DNA of 64,000 nucleotides, taken from the NCBI RefSeq assembly GCF_001655675.1, contig NZ_LYRP01000012.1:62001-126000 (forward strand), written 5' to 3'. The notes under the pieces are model-generated. The model had not been told where the DNA came from, did not search any database, and worked only from the letters and a program-made list of their open reading frames with translations. The stretch comes from Mangrovibacter phragmitis (GTDB taxonomy: Bacteria > Pseudomonadota > Gammaproteobacteria > Enterobacterales > Enterobacteriaceae). This document shows positions 42,357 through 51,995 of the stretch, one piece after another. A program made the translations under genes and the position numbers. Position 1 is the first letter of the stretch. Each line of letters opens with the position of its first letter.

Positions 42357-42547
42357 CACCGGAAAAATATTGCCTGCGTGCCTGTGCAGGCAATCAACAA
42401 AGCTGGTGCATATTTCACAGGGTATGCACCAGGGCTGCGTACAGGTTCGCAAAAATCCACGAAAGTACGGGTTGTGTAACGAAAAACCATGAACCGGGCA
42501 AACAGGCAGTGCTAGCCTGCGCAGGAAACAGACCAGGGATGGAGCAA

Positions 42548-43516
42548 ATGAACAAGGAAACCACCGGGGCGATGCCGCATGATGCCGCATTTCGCCAGTT
42601 TCTTACCCAGCCAGAAATCGCACGGGATTTTATGGCGCTTCACCTCCCGCCACCGTTACGGGATGTTTGTGATTTCAGTACGCTGAAACTGGAATCTGGC
42701 TCTTTTGTGGAAGATAACCTGAGCCAGTATTTCAGCGATATCCTTTACAGCCTGAAGACGACGACGGGTGATGAAGGCTATCTCTATGTGTTGATTGAGC
42801 ACCAGTCCACACCAGATAAACAGATGGCGTTCAGGTTATTGCGTTATTCCGTAGCAGCCATGAAACGCCACCTGGATGCCGGGCATACCACATTGCCGCT
42901 GGTGATCCCGGTGCTCTTTTATGCCGGGAAACGCAGCCCTTACCCCTACTCCAGCCGCTGGCTGGATGCATTTGCAGACCCAGAGCAGGCGGGCAGGTTG
43001 TACAGCCAGCCTTTCCCTTTGGTGGATGTTACGGTAATTCCTGATGATGAAATTGCGCACCACCGCAGTATGGCCGGGCTAACGTTGTTACAGAAACATA
43101 TTCACCAGCGTGATCTGGCAAAACTGGTGGATAAACTTGCACCAATTTTACTTACTGGCTATCTTTCGTCATCACAGGTAGTTACCCTGGTAAACTATAT
43201 TTTAAGGGCGGGTGAAGCAGCAGATGCCAGAGCGTTTATTAAGACACTGGCACAACGTGTACCACAACATGGAGAGGCACTAATGACCATTGCACAACAA
43301 CTGGAACAACTCGGGCGTGAGGATGGGTGGAAGCAGGGTATACGTGAGGGGGAGCAAATTGGGATAAGGAAAGGCGAGCAAATCGGGATAAGAAAGGGCC
43401 AGAAGCTGGCTGTGCACACTTTCGCCAAAACTCTTTTGCAACGTGGCTCGGACCGAAATTTTATTATGGAACTAACCGGCCTCTCGGAAGAGGAACTGGC
43501 GCAAATTGACTTCTGA
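42548..43516 (+). CDS. rpn: Rpn family PD-(D/E)XK nuclease (transposase-like)
   Basis: This protein of about 322 residues is a member of the Rpn/YhgA-like family: PHDAAFRQFLTQPEIARDF at the N terminus, DNLSQYFSDILYSLKT and YVLIEHQSTPDKQMAFRLLRY forming the PD-(D/E)XK nuclease core, and IPVLFYAGKRSPYPYS. Rpn proteins cleave DNA, promote RecA-independent recombination and act in phage defence with toxicity. Starts at GTG 42509, ATG 42539 and ATG 42548 are possible; I use 42548. The last 77 codons form a separate unit with its own ribosome site (see 43283). Two further copies of this unit follow downstream. Confidence 0.85.
   Translation: MNKETTGAMPHDAAFRQFLTQPEIARDFMALHLPPPLRDVCDFSTLKLESGSFVEDNLSQYFSDILYSLKTTTGDEGYLYVLIEHQSTPDKQMAFRLLRYSVAAMKRHLDAGHTTLPLVIPVLFYAGKRSPYPYSSRWLDAFADPEQAGRLYSQPFPLVDVTVIPDDEIAHHRSMAGLTLLQKHIHQRDLAKLVDKLAPILLTGYLSSSQVVTLVNYILRAGEAADARAFIKTLAQRVPQHGEALMTIAQQLEQLGREDGWKQGIREGEQIGIRKGEQIGIRKGQKLAVHTFAKTLLQRGSDRNFIMELTGLSEEELAQIDF
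43283..43516 (+). CDS. Internal-start short Rpn product (RpnS-like C-terminal module 1)
   Basis: Inside the rpn frame, GGAGAGG at 43271-43277 sits five bases before an in-frame ATG at 43283, a better ribosome site than that of the full gene. The product would be 77 residues: a TIAQQLEQLGREDGW start, repeats of EQIGIRKG, and the LQRGSDRNFIMELTGLSEE end. In E. coli, internally translated short Rpn proteins inhibit the toxic full-length nuclease. I infer the same role; no expression evidence is visible. Confidence 0.6.
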   Translation: MTIAQQLEQLGREDGWKQGIREGEQIGIRKGEQIGIRKGQKLAVHTFAKTLLQRGSDRNFIMELTGLSEEELAQIDF

Positions 43517-43539
43517 TTATTCACCCCTGGAGCAAGACG

Positions 43540-43740
43540 ATGGCAACCATTGCACAACAACTGGAACAACTCGGGCGTGAACAGGGTATACGTGAGGGTG
43601 AGCAAATTGGGATAAGAAAGGGCCAGAAGCTGGCTGTGCGCAATTTCGCCAGGACTCTTCTGCAACGTGGCTCGGACCGGGATTTTATTATGGAACTAAC
43701 CGGCCTCTCGGAAGAGGAACTGGCGCAAATTCACTTCTGA
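43540..43740 (+). CDS. Stand-alone Rpn C-terminal module 2
   Basis: This 66-residue protein is nearly identical to the C-terminal module of the upstream Rpn protein (MATIAQQLEQLGREQGIRE start, LQRGSDRDFIMELTGLSEE end), with fewer EQIGIRKG repeats. It has its own start and a GGAG ribosome site eight bases upstream. It lacks the nuclease domain, so it could work only as a partner or inhibitor. It begins 23 bases after the rpn stop. Confidence 0.65.
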   Translation: MATIAQQLEQLGREQGIREGEQIGIRKGQKLAVRNFARTLLQRGSDRDFIMELTGLSEEELAQIHF

Positions 43741-43762
43741 TTATTCACCCCTGGAGCAAGAC

Positions 43763-43960
43763 ATGGCAACCATTGCACAACAACTGGAACAACTCGGGCG
43801 TGAGGATGGGTGGAAGCAGGGTGTACGGGAAGGTGAGCGGCAAGTTGCACTAAAAATTGCCCGGGGTCTGCTTCAGCGTGGCGCTGAGTATCAATTTATT
43901 ACCGAAGTAACGGGTGTGACACAAGATGATTTAGCGCAAATCGCCCGCACTGGTGATTAA
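43763..43960 (+). CDS. Stand-alone Rpn C-terminal module 3
   Basis: This 65-residue protein is a third copy of the module, identical to module 1 at its start (ATIAQQLEQLGREDGWKQG) but diverged in the second half (RQVALKIARGLLQRGAEYQ, then VTGVTQDDLAQIAR). The preceding spacer, with TTCACCCCTGGAGCAAGAC, is the same as the one before module 2, so the copies arose by tandem duplication of module plus spacer. The diverged tail may match a different Rpn protein elsewhere in the genome. Confidence 0.65.
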   Translation: MATIAQQLEQLGREDGWKQGVREGERQVALKIARGLLQRGAEYQFITEVTGVTQDDLAQIARTGD

Positions 43961-44079
43961 CCTGAAGCCTGTTGTGCTGCGCATTCACAAGTAAATGCAT
44001 AGCTGTGAACCTGCTGATGTTGATGTTGACGCGGCATGTTACCCACCTCAGCGCCTGCGTTTTGGTAAACCGCCTCAGC

Positions 44080-44112
44080 CCATGAACAGCCCCACCGGCA
44101 GGCTGTTCATGG
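44080..44112. terminator. Hairpin between convergent rpn modules and phosphatase gene
   Basis: CCATGAACAGCC (44080-44091) pairs perfectly with GGCTGTTCATGG (44101-44112) through a nine-base loop. It lies just after the phosphatase stop and between convergent genes, so a terminating or message-protecting role is likely, although T-runs are weak on both sides. Confidence 0.5.
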
Positions 44113-44126
44113 AGAGCAAACGGTTA

Positions 44127-45425
44127 TTACTTAAACACTGCCACATCTTTGCCATCGTCGACCAGTTGCTGGCGCACATGGCTGACAAATTCAGCAAGTG
44201 GGCACAAGGTGCCGACATCCGTTTTTTTGCACCATGCGGCCTGGAATTCTGCTTCGGGTAAAGGGTGTTGTGCATTCAGTGGTGAAAGCTGGCGCCACTG
44301 GTCCAGAGTACGGGCACTGAATGTAATGCGCACCAGTTGCTCGCCGGTCTGGGTATTTTTGTAGCGGGCCAGGTTAAGGCTGCCGCCGGGGGGAATGTCG
44401 TTGCGTGGGTAAACCGGTAACTGCCAGTTAAACCCGAGCATGGTTTGAATTTGGGCAATATTGGTGTCATGGCCAACCAGCATCACCAGTGGGCGTTGCA
44501 GTGCCGGGTGAATGGTTTGGCTGGTTGGGTTTTGTGTTCCGGCGGTGAGCGCATTAAGTAGCTGGCGCATCAGAATGGAACCCCCGTGGCGGGCATATTC
44601 TGGGGTATCACTCACCAGGTCATATTTCGCGGCATGCAAGGCCATCAAAGCGCTGACTTGCTCTGCGCTGGCGGCGTGGCCAAACGCCACCTGTTCAAGT
44701 GGCAGGTTTTCACTGTATTGCAGGCGAATGGTTTCCCCAATTGTTGCCCCTGCAGAAACCGGCCCGCCCAGTTTTACCTTCCCGTTATCACTGATTTTGA
44801 TTTTCCAGGGTTTATCCAGAAACGTGCAACTGTCTTTATCTGGTGTGCACACCGCCTGGCGCAATAAATCAACGGCAGGCTGATAGCGTTTTGCTGCTTC
44901 TTCCGGGCTACCCATGCGTGCCATAACTTCTTGTTTCACCACCGCCATATCCGGGTGTGCCAGCCCCATCTCCAGCGTGTCGAACAGCGGGTCATGTGGG
45001 GTGGAAGCGGAATGCACGGCAATACCACAGCCTGGGAACATGCCATCGACCAGTGCCATGCCTGTCGCTTTGGTGCGCTGGTCTGGTGCCGCCCATACCC
45101 ATACGCTGCCTGGAGTCGGGCAATGCTGTTGTTCTTTCAGGGGTAAACCTTGTGCCAGCCATTGCTTGAGCTGGTAAGCCCCTTGCTGTGCCACGCCCAT
45201 ATAGCCATGCCCGGTTAAAAAACCGTCCGGCACTGTCCATTCAGGCCACGCCTGGCCGGTGGCTTTCTGTAGTGAGGCGCTGTCGGTTTGTGGGCGCACG
45301 CCGTGGCGGCTAAGGGTAACCACTTTTTCGAGTACGTACTGGGGGGCTTGTGCGGCACTGGCAACAGGGATTTGGCTGGTTGATACCATCATCAGTAATA
45401 GGACATTGACTGTCAGTTTTTTCAT
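44127..45425 (-). CDS. Periplasmic histidine acid phosphatase, phytase type (PhyK/AppA-like)
   Basis: This 432-residue protein has a signal peptide (about 1-24, ending in VASA), the catalytic RHGVRPQ motif at 40-46 and the HD motif in LVGHDTNIAQIQTML. It resembles Klebsiella PhyK phytase in remembered sequence, for example KPWKIK, the PPGGSLNLARY stretch and the C-terminal KKTDVGTLCPL; glucose-1-phosphatase Agp has RHNLRAP instead of RHGVRPQ, so Agp is less likely. It should hydrolyse phosphomonoesters such as phytate in the periplasm. AGGAACGC precedes the ATG at 45425. Substrate preference is inferred from motifs. Confidence 0.8.
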   Translation of the reverse strand: MKKLTVNVLLLMMVSTSQIPVASAAQAPQYVLEKVVTLSRHGVRPQTDSASLQKATGQAWPEWTVPDGFLTGHGYMGVAQQGAYQLKQWLAQGLPLKEQQHCPTPGSVWVWAAPDQRTKATGMALVDGMFPGCGIAVHSASTPHDPLFDTLEMGLAHPDMAVVKQEVMARMGSPEEAAKRYQPAVDLLRQAVCTPDKDSCTFLDKPWKIKISDNGKVKLGGPVSAGATIGETIRLQYSENLPLEQVAFGHAASAEQVSALMALHAAKYDLVSDTPEYARHGGSILMRQLLNALTAGTQNPTSQTIHPALQRPLVMLVGHDTNIAQIQTMLGFNWQLPVYPRNDIPPGGSLNLARYKNTQTGEQLVRITFSARTLDQWRQLSPLNAQHPLPEAEFQAAWCKKTDVGTLCPLAEFVSHVRQQLVDDGKDVAVFK

Positions 45426-45598
45426 AATGCGTTCCTGGTGATAAAAGTATGCAGACTATGCTCATTCCGGATACTGTCAGATAGTGTAGTGAGTCTGTTA
45501 TCTTTGCATGAAACATAACAACATTTTTTAGTCAGTGAGTGACCCGGGGTTAGTGCATATTCATTCGCCGCAATAGCTAAAATTGTTTGCTGACAAAC

Positions 45599-45623
45599 AA
45601 AAAACCCGCCGGGAACCAGCGGG
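45599..45623 (-). terminator. Rho-independent terminator after tyrB
   Basis: Read on the minus strand, CCCGCTGG pairs with CCGGCGGG (one G-T wobble) through TTC, followed by six T residues. It lies about 45 bases after the tyrB stop and ends the YitT-tyrB transcript. Confidence 0.85.
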
Positions 45624-45665
45624 TAAAAACAAGCCAGACCAATAGTTACATTTAAGAAATTGTTA

Positions 45666-46862
45666 TTACTGCACTGCAGCAAATGCTGCGGCAACCGGCA
45701 CTACATTATTATGGTTAAGCCCGGCCATACAGACACGCCCACTGGCAATCAAGTACACACCCAAATCGGTGCGCAGCTTATCCACTTGCTCCGGGCTGAA
45801 ACCGGTATAACTGAACATACCGCGCTGTGTCAGCAAGTGATCAAAACTATGCCCGGGCAATGCCGTTTTCAGTGTATCAACCAGTACCTGGCGCATTTCA
45901 CTGATACGGGTGCGCATGGCATCCACTTCTGCACGCCACAGTGTGTTCAGTTCCGGGGTGTTCAGCACCATGGAAACCAGTTTCGCGCCATAATTAGGCG
46001 GGCTGGAGTAGTTACGGCGCACGGTTGCTTTTAACTGGCCCAGTACGCGGCTGGCGGCAGCGGCATCTTCACACACCACAGATAACCCGCCCACACGTTC
46101 ACCATACAGTGAGAAGATTTTTGAAAATGAGTTACTGACCAGTGCAGGCAGGCCAGCGCTGGCAATAGTGCGAATGGCGTAAGCGTCTTCTTCAATACCA
46201 GCCCCAAACCCCTGGTAGGCAATATCCAGGAACGGAATCAGCTCCCTTGCCTGCAGGACTTCAATCACTTCATCCCACTGTGAATGGGTTAAATCAGCAC
46301 CGGTTGGGTTATGGCAGCACGGGTGCAGCAGCACAATGCTGTGTGCCGGCAACTGGCGCAGTGTATCCAGCATGGCCGTGAAGTTTACTCCGCGGGTTTC
46401 TTTATCGAAATACGGGTAAGTATGCACATTGAAACCTGCACCGGAGAAAATGGCGATATGGTTTTCCCAGGTGGGGTCGCTCACCCACACGTCTGAATCC
46501 GGGAAGTAGCATTTCAGGAAGTCAGCCCCAACTTTCAGTGCGCCTGAACCGCCCAGGGTTTGAATTGTGGCGATGCGCCCGGCTTTCAGTGCGACGTGTT
46601 GTTCGCCAAACACCAGGTGTTGCACCGCGCTGCGGTAGGCGTTCAGCCCTTCCATTGGTAAATATACACTGGCCCCGGCAGGGTACTGTTCTAACAGGCG
46701 ACGTGCGCGCGCTACCGCTTCCAGTTCAGGAATAATGGCTTTCTCGTTGTAATAAAGACCAATGCTCAGGTTGACTTTGTTTGGCCGTGGGTCCTGGTGA
46801 AATTTTTCCATCAGCGACAAAATCGGGTCGCCTGCGTAGGCGTCAACATGCTGGAACAACAT
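45666..46862 (-). CDS. tyrB: Aromatic-amino-acid aminotransferase TyrB
   Basis: This 398-residue protein closely follows E. coli Tyr[44 protein letters not shown] and [19 protein letters not shown]. The lysine in [16 protein letters not shown] binds pyridoxal phosphate. It transfers amino groups between aromatic or branched amino acids and 2-oxoglutarate in the cytoplasm, the last step of Tyr and Phe synthesis. AGGAG lies before the ATG, 24 bases after the YitT-family gene, so both share one transcript. It could be a second TyrB paralogue; the rest of the genome is not visible. Confidence 0.92.
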   Translation of the reverse strand: MLFQHVDAYAGDPILSLMEKFHQDPRPNKVNLSIGLYYNEKAIIPELEAVARARRLLEQYPAGASVYLPMEGLNAYRSAVQHLVFGEQHVALKAGRIATIQTLGGSGALKVGADFLKCYFPDSDVWVSDPTWENHIAIFSGAGFNVHTYPYFDKETRGVNFTAMLDTLRQLPAHSIVLLHPCCHNPTGADLTHSQWDEVIEVLQARELIPFLDIAYQGFGAGIEEDAYAIRTIASAGLPALVSNSFSKIFSLYGERVGGLSVVCEDAAAASRVLGQLKATVRRNYSSPPNYGAKLVSMVLNTPELNTLWRAEVDAMRTRISEMRQVLVDTLKTALPGHSFDHLLTQRGMFSYTGFSPEQVDKLRTDLGVYLIASGRVCMAGLNHNNVVPVAAAFAAVQ

Positions 46863-46886
46863 TTAATACTCCTGGTTAGTCAGAGG

Positions 46887-47501
46887 TTACACCGCGTAGC
46901 GTCCCGGGCGGTGATTCATGGCAATAATCAGATTCAGCAGTGTGGCGCCAACAATTGAGGCAACCAGCATCGGCAGGCTGACAACGAACAGAGAAGCCGT
47001 CACTATGCAGGCATCTACCGCCATCTGGAATTTTCCGGCGCGGATCCCGCTTTTGTCCTGCAAGTAAAGTGCGAGGATATTTACGCCGCCAAGGCTCGCT
47101 TTATGGCGGAACAGCACCACAAAACCAATCCCCATCATGACGTTGCCAAACAGCGTGGCATAAAACGGGTTGAGCTGGTCGATGTGAATAAAACGGCCAT
47201 GCAAGTCAGAAAATAGTGAAACCAGTGCGACGGCACAGAACGTCTTCAGGGTGAATTGCATACCCATACGGCGGACAGACAGCCAGTAGAAAGGCAGGTT
47301 AATCACGAAAAATGCCGCGCCAAAGGAGATATGGGTGACATAGTGAATCAGGAAAGCCAGGCCTGCGGTCCCACCAGTGAGTGCGCCAGACTGGCGTAGC
47401 AAAACCACACCAAATGAGATCATCAGTGTGCCAAACAGCAAGGCCAGTGCATCTTCCAGCCAGGTGTGGGCGAGTTTATTGGGCGTTATAACGTTATCCA
47501 T
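46887..47501 (-). CDS. YitT/YczE family inner-membrane protein
   Basis: This 204-residue protein has five or six membrane segments and the YitT-like motifs ISFGVVLLRQSGALTGGTAGL, FFVINLPFYWLS and KASLGGVNILALYLQ. The function of the family is unknown; some members are suspected transporters. It forms an operon with tyrB and lies downstream of an Lrp/AsnC regulator, so transport of an amino acid or a related compound is a fair guess, but only that. It appears full length. Confidence 0.75.
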   Translation of the reverse strand: MDNVITPNKLAHTWLEDALALLFGTLMISFGVVLLRQSGALTGGTAGLAFLIHYVTHISFGAAFFVINLPFYWLSVRRMGMQFTLKTFCAVALVSLFSDLHGRFIHIDQLNPFYATLFGNVMMGIGFVVLFRHKASLGGVNILALYLQDKSGIRAGKFQMAVDACIVTASLFVVSLPMLVASIVGATLLNLIIAMNHRPGRYAV

Positions 47502-47645
47502 AAGAAATCATGATTTTTCAGTGGAGCAGGATAAGCATAACCAGCAAAAAACACGCCAGAATCACCATGCAAACAGGCTGAATGGTGAATTATTCACCGA
47601 CATATTCGCTAACATACTGATACATCAGGCATGGTTTTTGCGTAC

Positions 47646-47687
47646 TTTGTGCATATAAAGACTTTTTGTTGGTTGATATGTGCATTT
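47646..47687. promoter_or_regulatory. Paired TGTGCAT motifs upstream of the YitT-tyrB operon
   Basis: Two copies of a T(A/T)TGTGCAT(A/T)T motif start at 47646 and 47677, 31 bases apart (about three helical turns). The same pair occurs on the other side of the regulator gene at 48302 and 48339. They are likely operators for the adjacent Lrp/AsnC protein. Confidence 0.45.
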
Positions 47688-47751
47688 AATTGCTTTTTGG
47701 TACACGAATCAGGCTTACGTGTTGCACCATAATAAAGCGTTATGCCCCGAT

Positions 47752-48231
47752 TCAGGGCAACATGTCACTGCCGGGCATCATCAGGCCGTTTTCCTTCAGG
47801 CGGTTAAGTACCACGGACGTTTTCAGGTGGGCAACGCTCTTGTTACGCGAGAGGATCTTACTGATTAAATCGCTCAGGCCTTGCAGGTCCTGAACGGCGA
47901 CTTTCAGCAGGTAATCGGCATCGCCGGTGGTTTTAAAGGCATCAATCACGGCATCGACATCACGCAGCATGGTGTGGAAGCTTTCCACGCAATCAGCGGT
48001 GTGGTTCAGCAGGCGGACTTCAATCAGCCCCAGCACTTCGCGGCCCACAGCATCTGGCGCCAGCCGGGCGTGGTAGCCAAGAATGAGTTGTGCCTGCTCC
48101 AGTGCGATGCGCCGCCGTGAACACTGGGAGGCCGACAGGCCAATCAGTTCGCTAAGTTCCTGGTTTGTCAGGCGGCCGTTGGACTGCAGCAGGTTGAGGA
48201 TTTTCACATCAAAGTCGTCGATATTGTACAT
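47752..48231 (-). CDS. Lrp/AsnC family transcriptional regulator
   Basis: This 159-residue protein has the Lrp/AsnC layout: FDVKILNLLQSNGRLTNQE, the helix-turn-helix LSELIGLSASQCSRRRIAL, and a C-terminal RAM ligand-binding domain with TTGDADYLLKVAVQDLQGL. It probably responds to an amino acid and controls the YitT-tyrB operon downstream; the shared motifs on both sides support this and autoregulation. It starts at ATG 48231. Confidence 0.88.
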   Translation of the reverse strand: MYNIDDFDVKILNLLQSNGRLTNQELSELIGLSASQCSRRRIALEQAQLILGYHARLAPDAVGREVLGLIEVRLLNHTADCVESFHTMLRDVDAVIDAFKTTGDADYLLKVAVQDLQGLSDLISKILSRNKSVAHLKTSVVLNRLKENGLMMPGSDMLP

Positions 48232-48301
48232 AAGCCCGGTATCAGCGCAGAAAAAGTGGCTTACAGACTAGCAGTTTTTTCCCTCCGGCGAAGCTTTGCT
48301 G

Positions 48302-48350
48302 TATGTGCATTTTTTGTTCTGCGCCAAAATGGAATTGCTTTGTGCATTTT
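48302..48350. promoter_or_regulatory. Paired TGTGCAT motifs upstream of the Lrp/AsnC gene
   Basis: TATGTGCATTT at 48302-48312 and TTTGTGCATTT at 48339-48349 match the pair found upstream of the YitT-tyrB operon. They lie 70-120 bases before the regulator start, a typical place for autoregulatory binding. Confidence 0.45.
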
Positions 48351-48370
48351 GGATGGTGTTAGTGGGGATG

Positions 48371-48477
48371 TTTCTGTTCACCTGGACTGATGTGAAGGTT
48401 CCGTTCACTTGCAGTGTGGTTGTTTCCGTTCACTTGCAGTGTGTCAGTGTAGCGGGTTCCGTTCACCTGAAGTGATG
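48371..48477. repeat. Iteron-like short repeats
   Basis: A motif close to TTCCGTTCACTTGCAGTG occurs four times, starting at about 48371, 48399, 48424 and 48457, at 25-33 base spacing. The copies at 48399 and 48424 are identical over 20 bases. A fifth copy begins at about 49095 in the distal direct repeat. Confidence 0.75.
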
Positions 48478-48510
48478 CGCTCAATGTGGCTTCACAGCCA
48501 GTGAACGGGC
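48456..48510 (+). repeat. 55-base direct repeat, copy 1
   Basis: This segment recurs at 49093-49147 with three substitutions in 55 bases. The repeat itself has dyad character (GTTCACCTG toward GTGAACGGG at its two ends). The copies bracket about 580 bases of GC-rich, hairpin-rich DNA. Confidence 0.85.
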
Positions 48511-48698
48511 TAAAGGGGGCTCGCCCCCTTTGCAATCCCCGTTTTCGCGGGCGACCGGTGCTGCGCACTGCGTTCACCTCCGGGCAGTCAGCCTGCGGCC
48601 GGCTCGACTCGGCGTCCTGCCTCGTTTCGCCTTATTCCGCCATCCGGGCGGAATAACCTTGTCTTCCTTTCTGCGGTTCACCGGTCTTACGCGAACTG

Positions 48699-48725
48699 TC
48701 CCCGCTGCAAGTGGCGGGGATTTTT
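48699..48725 (+). terminator. Terminator-like hairpin inside the noncoding region
   Basis: TCCCCGC (48699-48705) pairs with GCGGGGA (48714-48720) and is followed by TTTTT. On the plus strand this is a standard rho-independent terminator shape, yet no plus-strand gene precedes it, which hints at a noncoding transcript from about 48.4-48.7 kb. Confidence 0.6.
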
Positions 48726-49092
48726 GTGTTGTCTGGTGTGGCTGTTGGATTTGTGTCTGATATGTCTTTGTGTGTTTTTGCTGCGGCTTCTGGCTTACAA
48801 ACGGGTAGGTTTGGGTGGCCTCTAAATCGTTGAGGCGTGCCTGGCGGGCCGGGGCTGCCTGCAGGACGCAGGCAGAGCGACGGGAGGCAGGAAGCCGACT
48901 CGGAGCGGTACCCGAACAGGCCGCCGGGGTAAGCCGAATGTCCGCGAAGCGGCGATTTTGCCGGCCACAAGAGGGGGTGCAGGGGGCCAGTGCCCCCTGC
49001 GGGCGCCGGGCGCAGTTGGTGAGAGAAAGCTGTGTGGCTGACACGGCGCGCAATTTGCTCAGTACTGGCAGATGACTGTTACTGCGGTGACT

Positions 49093-49147
49093 GTTCCGCT
49101 CACCTGAAGTGATGCGCTCAATGCGGCTTCACAGCCTGTGAACGGGC
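49093..49147 (+). repeat. 55-base direct repeat, copy 2
   Basis: This is the second copy of the repeat at 48456-48510, differing at three positions. GC-rich DNA ends just after it, so it may mark one edge of an inserted element. Confidence 0.85.
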
Positions 49148-49341
49148 AAAGAGAATTCTTTTTGTTAACACCGGCGCAACAAGCGGTGCGCAATCGGTTT
49201 CGTTGTTTATACCGAAAAAACGTCACATAAGCAGTATAATACACTGCTATTTAGCGATTTGTGCTCGATCATATTCCATTTATCAGATAACACCTGTTTT
49301 TTTGTTATTTTTTCTTTTTTGTAATCAATGAGTAATAAAAA

Positions 49342-49357
49342 CGTGATTTAGATCGCA
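49342..49357. promoter_or_regulatory. CRP-like site upstream of the DUF1471 gene
   Basis: CGTGATTTAGATCGCA fits the CRP consensus TGTGA-N6-TCACA with one mismatch per half and keeps the central TTAGAT typical of strong sites. It lies about 105 bases before the gene start; a TATTAT at 49390-49395 is a candidate -10 box. Both are pattern matches only. Confidence 0.45.
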
Positions 49358-49454
49358 CTTTTTGTCACTTACAAAATAATTAGCAAGCTTATTATAAACC
49401 CCATCGGAGGCATGCAGCCTTCCACCTGAAAGACCAAATTTAAGGAATATGACC

Positions 49455-49667
49455 ATGAAAAGTATTAAAACTCTTGCTGCTGTTGCCGCTCTTTCTATGA
49501 TTTCTTTCGCAAGCTTTGCGCAGACAGTTAGCGTAACAGCTAACACCCTTGACGGCGCTGAAGCGAAAATTGCAGCTCAGGCTAAACAGCAGGGCGCTGA
49601 TTCTTACAAAATCATCGAAGCCTTCAATGGCGACCATGTTCACATGACCGCTGAACTGAACAAGTAA
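49455..49667 (+). CDS. DUF1471 (YdgH/BhsA/McbA-like) periplasmic protein
   Basis: This 70-residue protein has a signal peptide (MKSIKTLAAVAALSMISFAS, cleavage after SFA near residue 21) and a small DUF1471 domain ending in DSYKIIEAFNGDHVHMTAEL. Family members are small secreted stress-response proteins affecting biofilm and envelope permeability. AAGGA lies eight bases before the ATG at 49455; an ATG at 49449 is too close to it. A CRP-like site and a hairpin after the gene suggest a stand-alone regulated unit. Confidence 0.85.
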   Translation: MKSIKTLAAVAALSMISFASFAQTVSVTANTLDGAEAKIAAQAKQQGADSYKIIEAFNGDHVHMTAELNK

Positions 49668-49676
49668 CCTATTGAA

Positions 49677-49696
49677 GTAGCGGAGTTATCCGCTAC
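49677..49696 (+). promoter_or_regulatory. Hairpin after the DUF1471 gene
   Basis: GTAGCGGA pairs with TCCGCTAC around GTTA, ten bases after the stop codon. Without a T-run it may act as a 3' stabiliser of the message or a weak terminator. Confidence 0.55.
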
Positions 49697-49827
49697 CTCA
49701 TGTATTGCCAGATTATTGCCTTTATTGTTTGACCCATTACCCGCTGCCCACTGCGAACCGGCAGCAGATAATGTAAGGAAGTGAACTACTCTCTCATTCC
49801 TGTCCGTTTTATCCCTGATGTACCTTC

Positions 49828-49856
49828 AGAGCGACAACGATGTCGCTCTTTTTTTT
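49828..49856 (+). terminator. Strong rho-independent terminator
   Basis: AGAGCGACA (49828-49836) pairs with TGTCGCTCT (49841-49849) around ACGA, followed by a run of T to 49856. It serves plus-strand transcription, about 160 bases after the DUF1471 stop, and lies opposite the end of the lfhA operon. It may end the DUF1471 transcript or a small RNA from 49.70-49.86 kb. Confidence 0.85.
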
Positions 49857-49898
49857 GCCCGTAATACCACCAACTACCCGCACAATTCCCTTTTGTCA

Positions 49899-51981
<2,083 letters not shown>

Positions 51982-51995
<14 letters not shown>

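Larger units (their letters stand above)
48232..49454. other. Structured noncoding region with repeats between lrp-like gene and DUF1471 gene
   Basis: More than 1.2 kb contains no convincing gene. The frames over it (for example minus 48574-49053) encode Arg/Pro/Gln-rich sequence without a domain. From the regulator outward it holds two TGTGCAT motifs (48302, 48339), four iteron-like copies of a TTCCGTTCACYTG motif (48371-48477), a 55-base direct repeat (48456 and 49093), and many strong hairpins: 48512-48531, 48632-48656, 48699-48720 and 48979-49000. GC is high from 48.5 to 49.1 kb and then falls sharply towards the DUF1471 promoter. I cannot name the element. Confidence 0.6.

Noticed and set aside
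43283-43960. CRISPR-like or minisatellite reading of the repeats in the Rpn region
   Set aside because: The repeats are coding modules of about 200 bases with start codons and ribosome sites, not short repeats with unique spacers.
43995-44261. 88-residue plus-strand frame between module 3 and the phosphatase gene
   Set aside because: Most of it is antisense to the conserved phosphatase C terminus and it spans a hairpin between convergent genes.
48574-49053. 159-residue minus-strand frame in the GC-rich noncoding region
   Set aside because: Arg/Pro/Gln-rich sequence across hairpins and a terminator-shaped stem; no domain and no ribosome site that I can support.
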